Origin: DASVHS01 sp038244815
GTDB lineage: Bacteria; Acidobacteriota; Thermoanaerobaculia; Gp7-AA8
Assembly: GCA_038244815.1 (NCBI GenBank)
Contig: JBBRTB010000020.1
Span: 1-64,000 of the forward strand
Direction of reading: 5' to 3'
Length of the DNA stretch: 64,000 nt
Shown one piece after another: positions 1 to 8,351 of the stretch; position 1 is the first letter of the stretch; the number at the start of each line of letters is the position of its first letter. The position numbers were made by a program, and so were the translations under genes. The notes under the pieces are model-generated. The model was not told where the DNA came from. It saw only the letters and a program-made list of their open reading frames with translations, and ran no database searches.

Positions 1-1068
1 AGCACCCAGGAGCTGTATCTCTACACGGCGAGCGACGAGCGGATTGGAGTGCGGACCGGCTCGGAGCGCTGGTTGTGGAGCCTGAGAGACGAGAGCGGGC
101 AGGTGCTGCGGCAGTACGAGAGCTTCCAGAGCAGCCCGGAACTGGGCTGGACGTGGGTGGAGGACTACGTCTATCGCGAGGGGGGACTGCTGGGAGCAGA
201 GCGGATGCCGGAGGAAGGGGGGCGGCGGCACTTCCACCTCGATCACCTGGGGACGCCGCGGCTGATCACGGGCAATAGCGGCCAGATCGTGGCGGCGCAC
301 GACTACTACCCGTTCGGCGACGAGATCACGACGGCCACGCCGGAAACCGGCCAGGGGTTCTCGCGCGACGACCCGATGAAGTTCACGGGCCAGGAGAGGG
401 ACCTGACCCCCGGCACCTCCTACCCGGACACCAGCTACCTCGACTACATGCACGCCAGATTTGCCAGTTCGGGGTGGGGGCGGTTCTTATCCGTCGATCC
501 GATCGACGGCGATCCTGACCGTCCGCAGAGTTGGAATCGGTACGCTTACGTTGAAAATAATCCGATAAATCGCACCGATCCATTAGGCATGGCTATGACG
601 TGTGTGCCGGTCACCGGTGGCGAAAGCTGTACGGAAACTCCAGATCCGAATACTTCTGATCATCCCGGAGCGAGCTTTTTTTGGGAAAGATGGATGGACC
701 ACCCGATGTTTCAGCCGCACGAGCCGTACACGCTCGGGGGCCGGATTTTCCGCGATACGTTCAACGCGCGGGGTTTTGCAAGCACTTGGAATAAGTTTGT
801 CGACTCCATCACACCGCGCACGAAAGCAGAACTAGTCGTCACTGCGGCTATGGTGCTGATTCCGGAAGTCAAGCTGACAGCGAGTTTCAAATATGCAGTC
901 AAAGCATTGCGGCTGGACCCCGAGCTCGCGACGGAAGCACTTCACGCGGCGAAAAGAATAACCGGTCGTGGCGGCGCTGATAATGTTCTGTTCAACACAA
1001 GGACAGGCGATATTATCTCCAAAGAGACTGGCGAAATAATCGGCAACTTGAGGGATTCTTACCATTGA
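1..1068 (+). CDS. RHS/YD-repeat polymorphic toxin, C-terminal part (5' truncated by window edge)
   Basis: The frame is open from base 1, so the true start lies upstream. The visible part contains the conserved RHS core end: HFHLDHLGTPRLIT, then YYPFGDE, KFTGQERD, LDYMHARF and GRFLSVDPIDGDPDRPQSWNRYAYVENNPINRTDPLG-type residues ending near base 590. RHS proteins form a shell around a variable C-terminal toxin that is cleaved after the core. Here the tip is about 155 residues and ends GDIISKETGEIIGNLRDSYH; I do not recognise the toxin fold. The tip (about 540-1068) is visibly more AT-rich than the core, as expected for an exchanged module. The stop overlaps a TTG start for the next gene (TTGA), suggesting coupled toxin and immunity translation. 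Confidence 0.85.
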   Translation, partial: STQELYLYTASDERIGVRTGSERWLWSLRDESGQVLRQYESFQSSPELGWTWVEDYVYREGGLLGAERMPEEGGRRHFHLDHLGTPRLITGNSGQIVAAHDYYPFGDEITTATPETGQGFSRDDPMKFTGQERDLTPGTSYPDTSYLDYMHARFASSGWGRFLSVDPIDGDPDRPQSWNRYAYVENNPINRTDPLGMAMTCVPVTGGESCTETPDPNTSDHPGASFFWERWMDHPMFQPHEPYTLGGRIFRDTFNARGFASTWNKFVDSITPRTKAELVVTAAMVLIPEVKLTASFKYAVKALRLDPELATEALHAAKRITGRGGADNVLFNTRTGDIISKETGEIIGNLRDSYH

Positions 1069-1472
1069 CGATACGTATAATCGCCGTCAGCGCGAGAATC
1101 GCTCACGCCGATCTCGAACCGGACGTTGTCTCACGATTACTCGATATTTCTCCAACGGAGAGTCACCGCGCGCGTGAACCGAACGTAATTCGTGCGACAG
1201 GCGCCACTGCGGGTGAATTCACAGCGGGACAGTGGACTTTTCAAGTTCAGATCGCCGGCGGCGACGTCGAGCAGCACGTTAACGCTCTCCTCGACTCTTT
1301 GGCGCCGAACCTCAACACGTTGGAAACGGCTCTCCCAAACGGATATCGGAAGGACATACTCATTGGTGTTTTCATCCCCGATGGAACGGGTGGCTTCGCA
1401 CTCGGCGCCGAATGCTTAAGGCGCCTTTGGTCGCTAGGTTTTACCGTAGATGTTGACATCTACACTTCATGA
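1065..1472 (+). CDS. DUF4279-like protein, candidate immunity protein of the RHS toxin
   Basis: A 135-residue protein starting with TTG at 1065, overlapping the toxin stop codon in a TTGA arrangement. The pattern LEPDVVSRLLDISPTESHRA at the N-terminus, the central W-F-x-V strand followed by a DVEQHVNALLDSL helix, and the C-terminal GGFALGAECLRRLWSLGF segment match the DUF4279 family as I know it. DUF4279 proteins often lie directly downstream of polymorphic toxins, so an immunity role is inferred from position. No enzymatic motif is visible. Base composition is AT-richer than the neighbourhood, like the toxin tip, consistent with the pair moving together. The family call is fairly secure; neutralisation of this toxin is inference. 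Confidence 0.6.
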   Translation: MTIRIIAVSARIAHADLEPDVVSRLLDISPTESHRAREPNVIRATGATAGEFTAGQWTFQVQIAGGDVEQHVNALLDSLAPNLNTLETALPNGYRKDILIGVFIPDGTGGFALGAECLRRLWSLGFTVDVDIYTS

Positions 1473-1966
1473 TTTGAAATTTTCGCTAACGTACTCCGCC
1501 CACCCACGCCACCGACACGGCCATTGCATCGCATGCGAAAAGGAATGTGACAGTGCGTGTTGCGCTGGCGATCCAGGTCACACGTGCTCGCTGGGCTACG
1601 CCGTTGTCGGCGTTCGTGAGATTTTGACACCCTGACGATCGCGAAGTTTACGCCCCCCGACACAAAGCCGTTTTGAAGGAGCAGAAAGAGTCCCTCCACA
1701 TCCGTCGGTTGTCCGGCGCCTCCGGAATCAACAATCGTCTCCTCCACTTCAGGGAGTCAAATCCAGGCGATCAAGAAGAAGGTCAAATCAAAACGATCGG
1801 CGACAACCTTTCGCCTCCCGCACCGCGGCCAACGCGCATGCGGAGTTGTCCAAATGTGGCGGCGCCGCCTCATGCGTTGACACGCCCCAAGCGACGGGAG
1901 TAGTTTCGCCACCTATTCGTCCAAAGTTCGTCGCTTCGTTTTCCTCCTAACCAACCGGAGGTCCTC
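1473..1966. other. Intergenic region between RHS module and cox operon
   Basis: About 490 bases with no convincing gene; the short open frames here have no Shine-Dalgarno, no recognisable family and no codon pattern like neighbouring genes. It separates the lower-GC toxin/immunity cassette from the GC-rich cox operon. A TTGACA at 1877-1882 followed after 18 bases by TAGTTT could be a weak sigma-70 promoter for the cox operon, but the -10 match is poor. The end of the stretch holds a good ribosome binding site, GGAGGT at 1957-1962, four bases before the coxS ATG. Confidence 0.5.
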
Positions 1967-2437
1967 ATGAAGCTTCCTGTTTCTCTCTCCGTCAACGGCG
2001 TGAACCAGTCCGCGGAGGTCGAGCCGCGTCTGCTCCTCGTCCACTACCTGCGCGACCACCTCGGCCTCACCGGCACCAACGTCGGCTGCGACACGAGCCA
2101 GTGCGGCGCCTGCACCGTCATGATCGATGGGCAGGCCGTGAAGTCGTGCACCGTGCTCACCGTCCAGGCCGACGGCTCGAAGGTCATGACCATCGAAGGT
2201 CTGGCCGCGAACGGAAAGCTCCATCCCGTGCAGCAGGCCTTCTGGGACAAGCACGGACTGCAATGCGGCTTCTGCACGCCGGGCATGATCATGACCACGT
2301 GCGCCCTGATCGAGCGCAATCCCAAGCCGACGGAAGCGGAGGTCCGCCACGGACTGGAGGGAAACCTCTGCCGCTGCACCGGCTACCAGAACATCGTGGC
2401 GGCGGTTCAGGAAGCCGCCGCACGGATGAAGGCCTGA
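1967..2437 (+). CDS. coxS: CoxS-type [2Fe-2S] small subunit of a molybdenum hydroxylase
   Basis: A 156-residue iron-sulfur subunit of the xanthine oxidase family, relaying electrons from the molybdenum site to FAD. The plant-type [2Fe-2S] cluster is seen as CDTSQCGACTVMIDG followed by C at the KSC position (residues about 45-65). The second, helical-bundle cluster is seen as CGFCTPGMIM and CRCTGYQ. Length matches CoxS (about 160 residues). The ATG is supported by GGAGGT just upstream. The next gene starts 9 bases after the stop, and the order small-large-medium-MoxR-VWA matches coxSLMDE-like operons. The physiological substrate is not fixed by this subunit. Confidence 0.92.
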   Translation: MKLPVSLSVNGVNQSAEVEPRLLLVHYLRDHLGLTGTNVGCDTSQCGACTVMIDGQAVKSCTVLTVQADGSKVMTIEGLAANGKLHPVQQAFWDKHGLQCGFCTPGMIMTTCALIERNPKPTEAEVRHGLEGNLCRCTGYQNIVAAVQEAAARMKA

Positions 2438-2446
2438 GGAGGCGTT

Positions 2447-4798
2447 ATGGCTTCGCGAATACTCGGCTCCGCAATCAAACGCCGCGAAGATCCGCGGCTC
2501 ATCACCGGGCAGGCGCGCTACACCGACGACTTCGTTCTGCCAGGTATGGTCTACATGTCCGTGGTGCGCTCACCGTACGCCCACGCGCGCATCCGCGGCA
2601 TCGACTCCTCGCGCGCCGCGGCCATGCCCGGCGTCCTCGGCGTCTTCACCGGCCAGCAGATGAAGGACGCCGGCTTCGGCCCGATCCCCTGCGCGTGGGT
2701 CGTGCCCGCCTCGGACACGAAGACGCCGCCGTATCCGCCGATCGCGATCGACACCGTGCGCTACGTCGGAAACGCCGTGGCCATCGTCGTCGCCCAGGAC
2801 CGCTATCAGGCTCGCGATGCCGTCGAAGCGGTCGAGGTTGACTACGATCCGCTTCCCGTTACGGTCGACGCGTTCAAGGCCACGCAAAAGGGCGCGCCGC
2901 AACTGCACGCGGACGTCGCCAGCAACGTCTGCTTCCACTGGAAAGTCAGCGGCGGCGACGTGGAGGCCGCATTCCGCGACGCCGATGTGATCGTGAAGGA
3001 CCACATCATCAATCAGCGTCTGATTCCGAACGCCATGGAGCCGCGCGCCGCACTGGCGCAGTTCTCGAGCGCCAGCGGTGAAGTGACGCTCTGGTCGACG
3101 ACGCAGAACCCGCACATCGAGCGGTTCCTCCTTTCAATCGACACGGGAACGCCCGAGCACAAGATCCGCGTCATCGCCCCCGAGGTGGGCGGAGGGTTCG
3201 GCAGCAAGCTCCCGCATTACCCGGAAGCGGCCATGACTATCTTTGCCTCGAAGATGGTGAACCGGCCCGTGAAGTGGACCGAGACCCGCAGCGAGAACTA
3301 CCACTCCACGACCCACGGACGCGATCACATCCAGGACGTCGAGATCGCGGCCATGAAGGACGGCACCATCACCGGCCTCCGCGCCAGGGTCTGGGCCAAC
3401 CTCGGCGCCTATCTCTCGACGGCGGCGCCGGGCATTCCGACGATCCTGCACGGCCTCATGCTCTCCGGCGTCTACACGATCCCGAACATCCATGAGGACG
3501 TCTTCGGCGTCTTCTCGAACACCACGCCGGTCGATGCCTATCGCGGCGCGGGACGCCCTGAGGCGGTGTTCATGGTGGAGACGATGGTCGATCGCCTGGC
3601 GCGCGAGCTGAAGCTCGATCCGGTCGACGTTCGCCGCAAGAACCTGATCCCGCCGTTCCAGGACGGCTACACGGTGGCCACCGGTCTCGTATACGACAGC
3701 GGCAACTACGAGGGCGCGCTCACCAAGGCGTTGCAGATGGCGGACTATCCGAAGCTTCGCCTCGAGCAGGCCGAAGCGCGGAAGAAGGGGCAGTACCTCG
3801 GCATCGGCGTCTGCACGTACGCCGAGATCTGCGGACTGGGACCGTCGCAGGTGGCGGGCGCGGTCGGCTTCGGCGGCGGATTGTGGGAGAGCGCGATCGT
3901 GCGCTTCCATCCGTCGGGCAAGGTCCACGTGATGGTGGGAATCTCGCCGCACGGCCAGGGGGAGGAGACGACGTTCGCGCAGATCGTGGCCAACGAGCTC
4001 GGCGTCGGCGTCGACGACGTCGAGATCATGCACGGCGACACCGACCAGACGCCGATGGGCTGGGGCACGTACGGCAGCCGCAGCACCGCCGTCGGCAGCG
4101 GCGCGTTGATGGGAGCGATCAAAAAGATCAAGGAGAAGGCCACGCTCATCACCGCGCATCTGCTGGAAGCGGCGCCCGAGGACATCGACTACGCGGACGG
4201 CAAGTTCTTCGTGAAGGGATCGCCCGACAAGTTCAAGACCATTCAGGACGTGGCGCTGATGGCGAACGTGGCCTGGAACATGCCCAAGGGCGTCGAGCCG
4301 GGACTGGAGACGTCGTCGTTCTTCGATCCGCCGAACTTCGTCTATCCGTTCGGCGCGCACATCGCGCTCGTCGAGGTCGATGTTGAGACCGGCGAAGTGG
4401 CGCTGAAGCGCTACGTGGCCGTGGACGACTGCGGCAAGGTCATCAACCCGATGATCGTCGAAGGGCAGATCCATGGCGGGATCGCGCAGGGAGTTGGGCA
4501 GGCGCTCTACGAAGGTGCGGTGTACGACGACCAGGGGCAACTGCTCACCGGCTCGATGATGGATTACGCGGTGCCGAAGGCCGAGAACTTCCCGAACTTC
4601 GAGCTGGGAATGACCGAGACGCTCACGAACGTGAATCCGCTCGGCGTGAAGGGAATCGGCGAGACCGGAACGATCGCGTCGACGCCGGCGGTCTACAACG
4701 CCGTTGCCGATGCGCTCGCGCCGCTGGGAGTCAAGACCCTCAACATGCCGCTCACTCCCGAAAGGGTGTGGCGCGCCATCCAGGAAGCGAGGAGCTGA
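2447..4798 (+). CDS. coxL: CoxL-like molybdopterin large subunit, form II (AYRGAGR)
   Basis: A 783-residue molybdopterin-cytosine-dinucleotide catalytic subunit. Seen in order: an N-terminal aldehyde oxidase a/b hammerhead region (RREDPRLITGQARYTDDF), the MoCo-binding GGGFGSK loop, the active-site loop VDAYRGAGRPEA, a GQG-type loop (HGQGEET), and the C-terminal GIGETGT glutamate motif. AYRGAGR is the signature of form II CoxL; genuine aerobic CO dehydrogenase (form I) carries AYxCSFR with the copper-binding cysteine. So this is a CO-dehydrogenase-like hydroxylase whose substrate may be CO at low activity or another aldehyde, purine or aromatic compound. GGAGG precedes the ATG. Confidence 0.9.
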   Translation: MASRILGSAIKRREDPRLITGQARYTDDFVLPGMVYMSVVRSPYAHARIRGIDSSRAAAMPGVLGVFTGQQMKDAGFGPIPCAWVVPASDTKTPPYPPIAIDTVRYVGNAVAIVVAQDRYQARDAVEAVEVDYDPLPVTVDAFKATQKGAPQLHADVASNVCFHWKVSGGDVEAAFRDADVIVKDHIINQRLIPNAMEPRAALAQFSSASGEVTLWSTTQNPHIERFLLSIDTGTPEHKIRVIAPEVGGGFGSKLPHYPEAAMTIFASKMVNRPVKWTETRSENYHSTTHGRDHIQDVEIAAMKDGTITGLRARVWANLGAYLSTAAPGIPTILHGLMLSGVYTIPNIHEDVFGVFSNTTPVDAYRGAGRPEAVFMVETMVDRLARELKLDPVDVRRKNLIPPFQDGYTVATGLVYDSGNYEGALTKALQMADYPKLRLEQAEARKKGQYLGIGVCTYAEICGLGPSQVAGAVGFGGGLWESAIVRFHPSGKVHVMVGISPHGQGEETTFAQIVANELGVGVDDVEIMHGDTDQTPMGWGTYGSRSTAVGSGALMGAIKKIKEKATLITAHLLEAAPEDIDYADGKFFVKGSPDKFKTIQDVALMANVAWNMPKGVEPGLETSSFFDPPNFVYPFGAHIALVEVDVETGEVALKRYVAVDDCGKVINPMIVEGQIHGGIAQGVGQALYEGAVYDDQGQLLTGSMMDYAVPKAENFPNFELGMTETLTNVNPLGVKGIGETGTIASTPAVYNAVADALAPLGVKTLNMPLTPERVWRAIQEARS

Positions 4799-4800
4799 CC

Positions 4801-5658
4801 ATGTTCGCAGCGTCATTCGACTATCACCGTCCCAGGACCGTCGACGAAGCGCTCAAGCTGATGAGAGAGGTCAAAGACGCGCGCGTGCTTGCCGGCGGCC
4901 ACAGCCTCCTGCCGGCCATGAAGCTGCGGCTGGCCTCCCCCTCGGCGCTCATCGACATCGGCCGCATCGCCGAGTTGAACGGCATCCGCGCGGTCAAGGA
5001 CGGCGTGCAGATCGGCGCGCTGACCACGCACGCCGCCATCGCCTCGTCCGACGTCGTTCGCCGCGTTTGCCCCGTTCTCGCAGATACGGCGGCACACATC
5101 GGCGATCTGCAGGTGAGGAATCGCGGCACGATCGGCGGCTCGCTGGCACACGCGGATCCCGGTGCCGACTATCCGACGATCATGCTGCTCCTCGGCGCGA
5201 CGCTCACTGCCTCCGGCGGCAAGCCTCGCGACATCGCGGCGCAGGATTTCTTCGTCGACCTCTTCACGACCGCGCTGAAACCAGGCGAGCTCCTGACCTC
5301 GATCACAGTTCCACCGACCGGGGCAGCCAGTGCCGTCTATCTGAAGCATCGCCATCCGGCGTCTTCGTTTGCAGTCGTGGGCGTTGGCCTACTGGTGGAG
5401 ATGCGCAGCGGGAAGTTCAGCGACGTGCGGATCTCGATCGGCGGCGTCACGGTGACGCCGGTGCGCGCGAAGAACGCCGAGGCCGCGCTCACCGGTCAGG
5501 CGCCGAGCGAGGAGAACATCGCCATCGCCGCGTCCGTGGTGGCGGACGCACTCGAGAATCCGCTCGGCGACACCTACGCATCGGGCGGGTTCCGCGTTCA
5601 CCTGGCCACCGTGATGACGAAACGCGCCTTGACGCAACTGGCGTGGAAGGCGCGATGA
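4801..5658 (+). CDS. coxM: CoxM-like FAD-binding medium subunit
   Basis: A 285-residue FAD subunit of the molybdenum hydroxylase. The ATG at 4801, two bases after the coxL stop, is chosen because the protein then starts MFAASFDYHRPRTVDEAL, the usual start of the family, and GAGGAG lies just upstream inside coxL. FAD-binding motifs are AGGHSLLPAMKLRL and RNRGTIGGSLAHADPGADYP; the C-terminal CO-dehydrogenase flavoprotein domain follows. Only one cysteine is near the N-terminal half and there is no extra four-cysteine insertion, which argues against 4-hydroxybenzoyl-CoA reductase, whose FAD subunit carries an additional [4Fe-4S] loop. Confidence 0.9.
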   Translation: MFAASFDYHRPRTVDEALKLMREVKDARVLAGGHSLLPAMKLRLASPSALIDIGRIAELNGIRAVKDGVQIGALTTHAAIASSDVVRRVCPVLADTAAHIGDLQVRNRGTIGGSLAHADPGADYPTIMLLLGATLTASGGKPRDIAAQDFFVDLFTTALKPGELLTSITVPPTGAASAVYLKHRHPASSFAVVGVGLLVEMRSGKFSDVRISIGGVTVTPVRAKNAEAALTGQAPSEENIAIAASVVADALENPLGDTYASGGFRVHLATVMTKRALTQLAWKAR

Positions 5659-5681
5659 GCCCGGGTCCTCGGTCCTGACCG

Positions 5682-6563
5682 ATGATCGAATCGATCGACC
5701 AGCTTCAGGAGGCGTTACGCTCGAAGCGCTACTTCGCGAGCCGCGGGCTGGCCACGACGGCGTTTCTGGCGCTGAAGCTTCACCGGCCGCTGTTTCTCGA
5801 AGGGGAGGCGGGTGTCGGCAAGACCGAGGTGGCGAAGGTTCTGGCCGATCTGCTGGAAACCGATTTGATCCGTCTGCAGTGCTACGAAGGGCTGGACGTG
5901 CATCACGCGATGTACGAATGGAACTACACGCGGCAGATGATGCACATCCGCATGCACGAAGCTCGCGGCGATCACGCCACCGAGGCGGAGTTGTTCGGGC
6001 CGGAGTTTCTGCTGCGCCGGCCGCTGCTGAAGGCCATCGAGAAGCGCGACAGGCCGGCGGTGCTTCTGATCGACGAGATCGACCGCAGCGACGAGGAGTT
6101 CGAGGCCTTCCTGCTCGAGGTGCTCTCCGATTTCCAGATCACCATCCCGGAGATCGGGACGATCAAGGCGGACCAGCCGCCGGTGGTCGTCGTCACGTCG
6201 AACCGCACCCGCGAAGTGCACGACGCCCTGAAGCGCCGCTGCCTCTACTACTGGATCGACTATCCCGACTTCCAGAGCGAGCTGCAGATCGTGCTGGCGA
6301 AGGTTCCGGAAGCGCCGGAGCAACTGGCCCGGCAGGTCACGGCATTCGTGCAGGAGCTGCGCGAGACCGAGTTGTACAAGGTTCCCGGCGTTGCGGAAAC
6401 GCTGGAGTGGACCGCGGCACTGGTGGCCCTCGACCGCGATGCGCTCGACGAGACCATCGTCGAGGAGACCCTCGGCGTCGTGCTCAAGTATCAGGACGAC
6501 GTGGAGAAGGTCAGGGGCGACGCGGTCACGAACATGCTCAATCGCGTGCGCGCCGGCTTATGA
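5682..6563 (+). CDS. coxD: CoxD-like MoxR-family AAA+ ATPase
   Basis: A 293-residue AAA+ ATPase. The Walker A is GEAGVGKTEVAK (about residues 41-52) and Walker B is VLLIDEIDRSD, with sensor residues in VVVTSNRTREVHDALKRRC. MoxR ATPases work with VWA-domain partners; CoxD is needed for assembly of the active-site metal cluster of CO dehydrogenase in Afipia (Oligotropha). The gene follows coxM by 23 bases and overlaps coxE in an ATGA start/stop, so the two are probably coupled. Confidence 0.9.
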   Translation: MIESIDQLQEALRSKRYFASRGLATTAFLALKLHRPLFLEGEAGVGKTEVAKVLADLLETDLIRLQCYEGLDVHHAMYEWNYTRQMMHIRMHEARGDHATEAELFGPEFLLRRPLLKAIEKRDRPAVLLIDEIDRSDEEFEAFLLEVLSDFQITIPEIGTIKADQPPVVVVTSNRTREVHDALKRRCLYYWIDYPDFQSELQIVLAKVPEAPEQLARQVTAFVQELRETELYKVPGVAETLEWTAALVALDRDALDETIVEETLGVVLKYQDDVEKVRGDAVTNMLNRVRAGL

Positions 6564-7822
6564 GCAGCGGCGCACTCCTGCGCAACCTGCTGCTCTTCGG
6601 GCGCGTGCTGCGCGGCCTTGGACTCGACGTCAATCCGGGACGGATGATCGATCTCGTCACAGCGCTCCAGTTCATCTCCATCGGACGGAAGTCGGACTTC
6701 TATCACGCCGCCCGTGGCCTGCTCGTCCATCGCAAGGAAGACATCCCCCGCTTCGACGAGGCATTCGAATTCTTCTGGCGCAGCCGCGGGGGCGAGCTCA
6801 CGTCGCTCGATCTGCGAGCCCTCGGGGAGAAGCGGCGCTACAAACGTCCGAAGGTCGTGCCTCCGCCGCTGCGCGATGCGGCATCGACGAGCAGCAGCGA
6901 ATCGCAGGCGCCCGCGGATCAGCCGCCGGTGGTCCAGGCCACCGTGACCTGGAGCGCGCGCGAGATCCTGCGTCAGAAAGACTTCGCCGATCTCAGTTCC
7001 GAGGAGCTCGAGGCCGTGCAGAAAATGATGGCCGAGATCGTGTGGCGGATGAGCCAGCGGCAGACGCGCCGGCGGCGGCCCGGCCACGGGCGCTTCATCG
7101 ATCTCCGTCGCACGATCCGGCGGAATCTGCGCTACGGAGGAGAGATCCTCGACTGGGCGGAGCGGGAGCCGAAGTGGAAGCCCCGGCCTCTGGTCATCAT
7201 CGCCGACGTGAGCGGATCGATGGAGCGTTACACGCGCTTGCTGCTCCTCTTCACCTACGGGCTGGCCAGGGCGCTCAATCAGCGGGTGGAGGCGTTCGTC
7301 TTCTCGACGAGGATCACGCGGATCACGCGGCAAATGAAGGAGCGAGATATCGATCGCGCCCTGCGCGAGGTGGCGCGCGCGGTTCCTGACTGGTCGGGTG
7401 GGACGCGCATCGGCGACGCGCTGCGGACGTTCAACTTCCAGTGGGGCCGGCGCGTGCTCGGTCACGGCGCGATGACGGTGGTCATCAGCGACGGATGGGA
7501 CCGCGGCGATGTGGCGGTGCTGCGCGACGAGATGGCGCGGCTGCAGCGGAGCAGCCGGCGACTGATCTGGCTCAACCCGCTGCTGGGATCACCCGAGTAT
7601 GAGCCGTTGACGCGCGGCATTCGAGCGGCGCTGCCGTTCATCGACGACTTCCTGCCGGTGCACAACCTGGCCAGTCTCAGCGATCTGGCCAGACATCTGG
7701 AGACGCTCAGCGACCGGCGCCCGGGGCGGCGCGGATCGTCCGCCACGCGCCGTACGTCGCATCGCGAATCAACTCGTGGTGCTGCCGCTCTTCATCGGAC
7801 AGGTGCTGAATCCGAGGAGTGA
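6560..7822 (+). CDS. coxE: CoxE-like VWA-domain protein
   Basis: A 420-residue protein whose ATG at 6560 overlaps the coxD TGA (ATGA). The protein starts MSSGALLRNLLLFGRVLRGLGLDVNPGRM, typical of CoxE. The C-terminal half is a von Willebrand A domain with the MIDAS sequence IADVSGSMERYTR and downstream TRIGDALRTF and VISDGWDRGD. The partner MoxR ATPase is encoded immediately upstream; the pair is expected to mature the CoxSLM enzyme. The last 40 residues are basic and low-complexity and look like a weakly conserved tail. It ends 41 bases from the oppositely oriented GNAT gene. Confidence 0.88.
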   Translation: MSSGALLRNLLLFGRVLRGLGLDVNPGRMIDLVTALQFISIGRKSDFYHAARGLLVHRKEDIPRFDEAFEFFWRSRGGELTSLDLRALGEKRRYKRPKVVPPPLRDAASTSSSESQAPADQPPVVQATVTWSAREILRQKDFADLSSEELEAVQKMMAEIVWRMSQRQTRRRRPGHGRFIDLRRTIRRNLRYGGEILDWAEREPKWKPRPLVIIADVSGSMERYTRLLLLFTYGLARALNQRVEAFVFSTRITRITRQMKERDIDRALREVARAVPDWSGGTRIGDALRTFNFQWGRRVLGHGAMTVVISDGWDRGDVAVLRDEMARLQRSSRRLIWLNPLLGSPEYEPLTRGIRAALPFIDDFLPVHNLASLSDLARHLETLSDRRPGRRGSSATRRTSHRESTRGAAALHRTGAESEE

Positions 7823-7863
7823 ATAGAGCGCAGGAAACTCATTCACTGCAGTCTCCTTTCCGA

Positions 7864-8343
7864 CTACTCGGTTGGGTCGACGCTTCGCTCCAGGCAGAGC
7901 CGCATCGACGGGATGAAGCCTTCACTGCGCAGGAACGCCAGCAGGTCGAAGTCGTTCCACTCCACTTCGGTGCGGATCGATGTGGCGCCGATGGCGGCGA
8001 CGTTGCGGCGCAACTGGACGAGCAGCGAATGCGCGACGCGATGGCGGCGCGACGCCGGCTCCACGCCGATCGCCTCCATCGACGCGGTGGTCTCGGTCAT
8101 CCCGAACTCGCCGTAATACAGCGACGCGATCACGAAGCCGACGACGCGGCCCTCGCTTTCGGCGACGAGCGAGATTTGCAGCTTGGTCGATTTTACGGAG
8201 CGCTCGATCATCAGCTCGAAGTAACGCGGCCGGGCCCGCCCGCCGGCCACCGCGTCGATGTGTACGACCGCGGCGACGTCGCTGGCGTGCATGGCCCGTA
8301 CGGTGACGAGATCAGTTCCCGGTTCTTCAACGATGGCATTCAT
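7864..8343 (-). CDS. GNAT-family N-acetyltransferase, last gene of the benzoyl-CoA operon
   Basis: A 159-residue protein with the GNAT fold: the start VTVRAMHASDVAAVVHID, a central GRVVGFVIASLYYGEFG strand pair, and the acyl-CoA-binding region IGVEPASRRHRVAHSLLVQLRR, a relaxed form of the RxxGxG/A loop. The C-terminal FLRSEGFIPSMRLCLER is the usual end strand. It lies 8 bases downstream of the SDR gene and is probably cotranscribed with the bcr operon. No GNAT is a known step of benzoyl-CoA degradation; protein lysine acetylation of acyl-CoA enzymes or detoxification are possible but unproven. Confidence 0.75.
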   Translation of the reverse strand: MNAIVEEPGTDLVTVRAMHASDVAAVVHIDAVAGGRARPRYFELMIERSVKSTKLQISLVAESEGRVVGFVIASLYYGEFGMTETTASMEAIGVEPASRRHRVAHSLLVQLRRNVAAIGATSIRTEVEWNDFDLLAFLRSEGFIPSMRLCLERSVDPTE

Positions 8344-8351
8344 TCTTCACC

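Noticed and set aside
3134..4816. Long minus-strand open frame of 560 codons inside coxL
   Set aside because: It is antisense to a perfect coxL; its product is Arg/His-rich without any family motif, as expected for a shadow in GC-rich DNA. Similar shadows occur opposite hisAF, fdhG, bcrA and the TonB receptor.
2447..5658. 4-hydroxybenzoyl-CoA reductase identity for the molybdenum hydroxylase beside the benzoyl-CoA operon
   Set aside because: The FAD subunit has no extra four-Cys insert, and CoxD/CoxE genes and the AYRGAGR loop indicate a form II CoxL enzyme.
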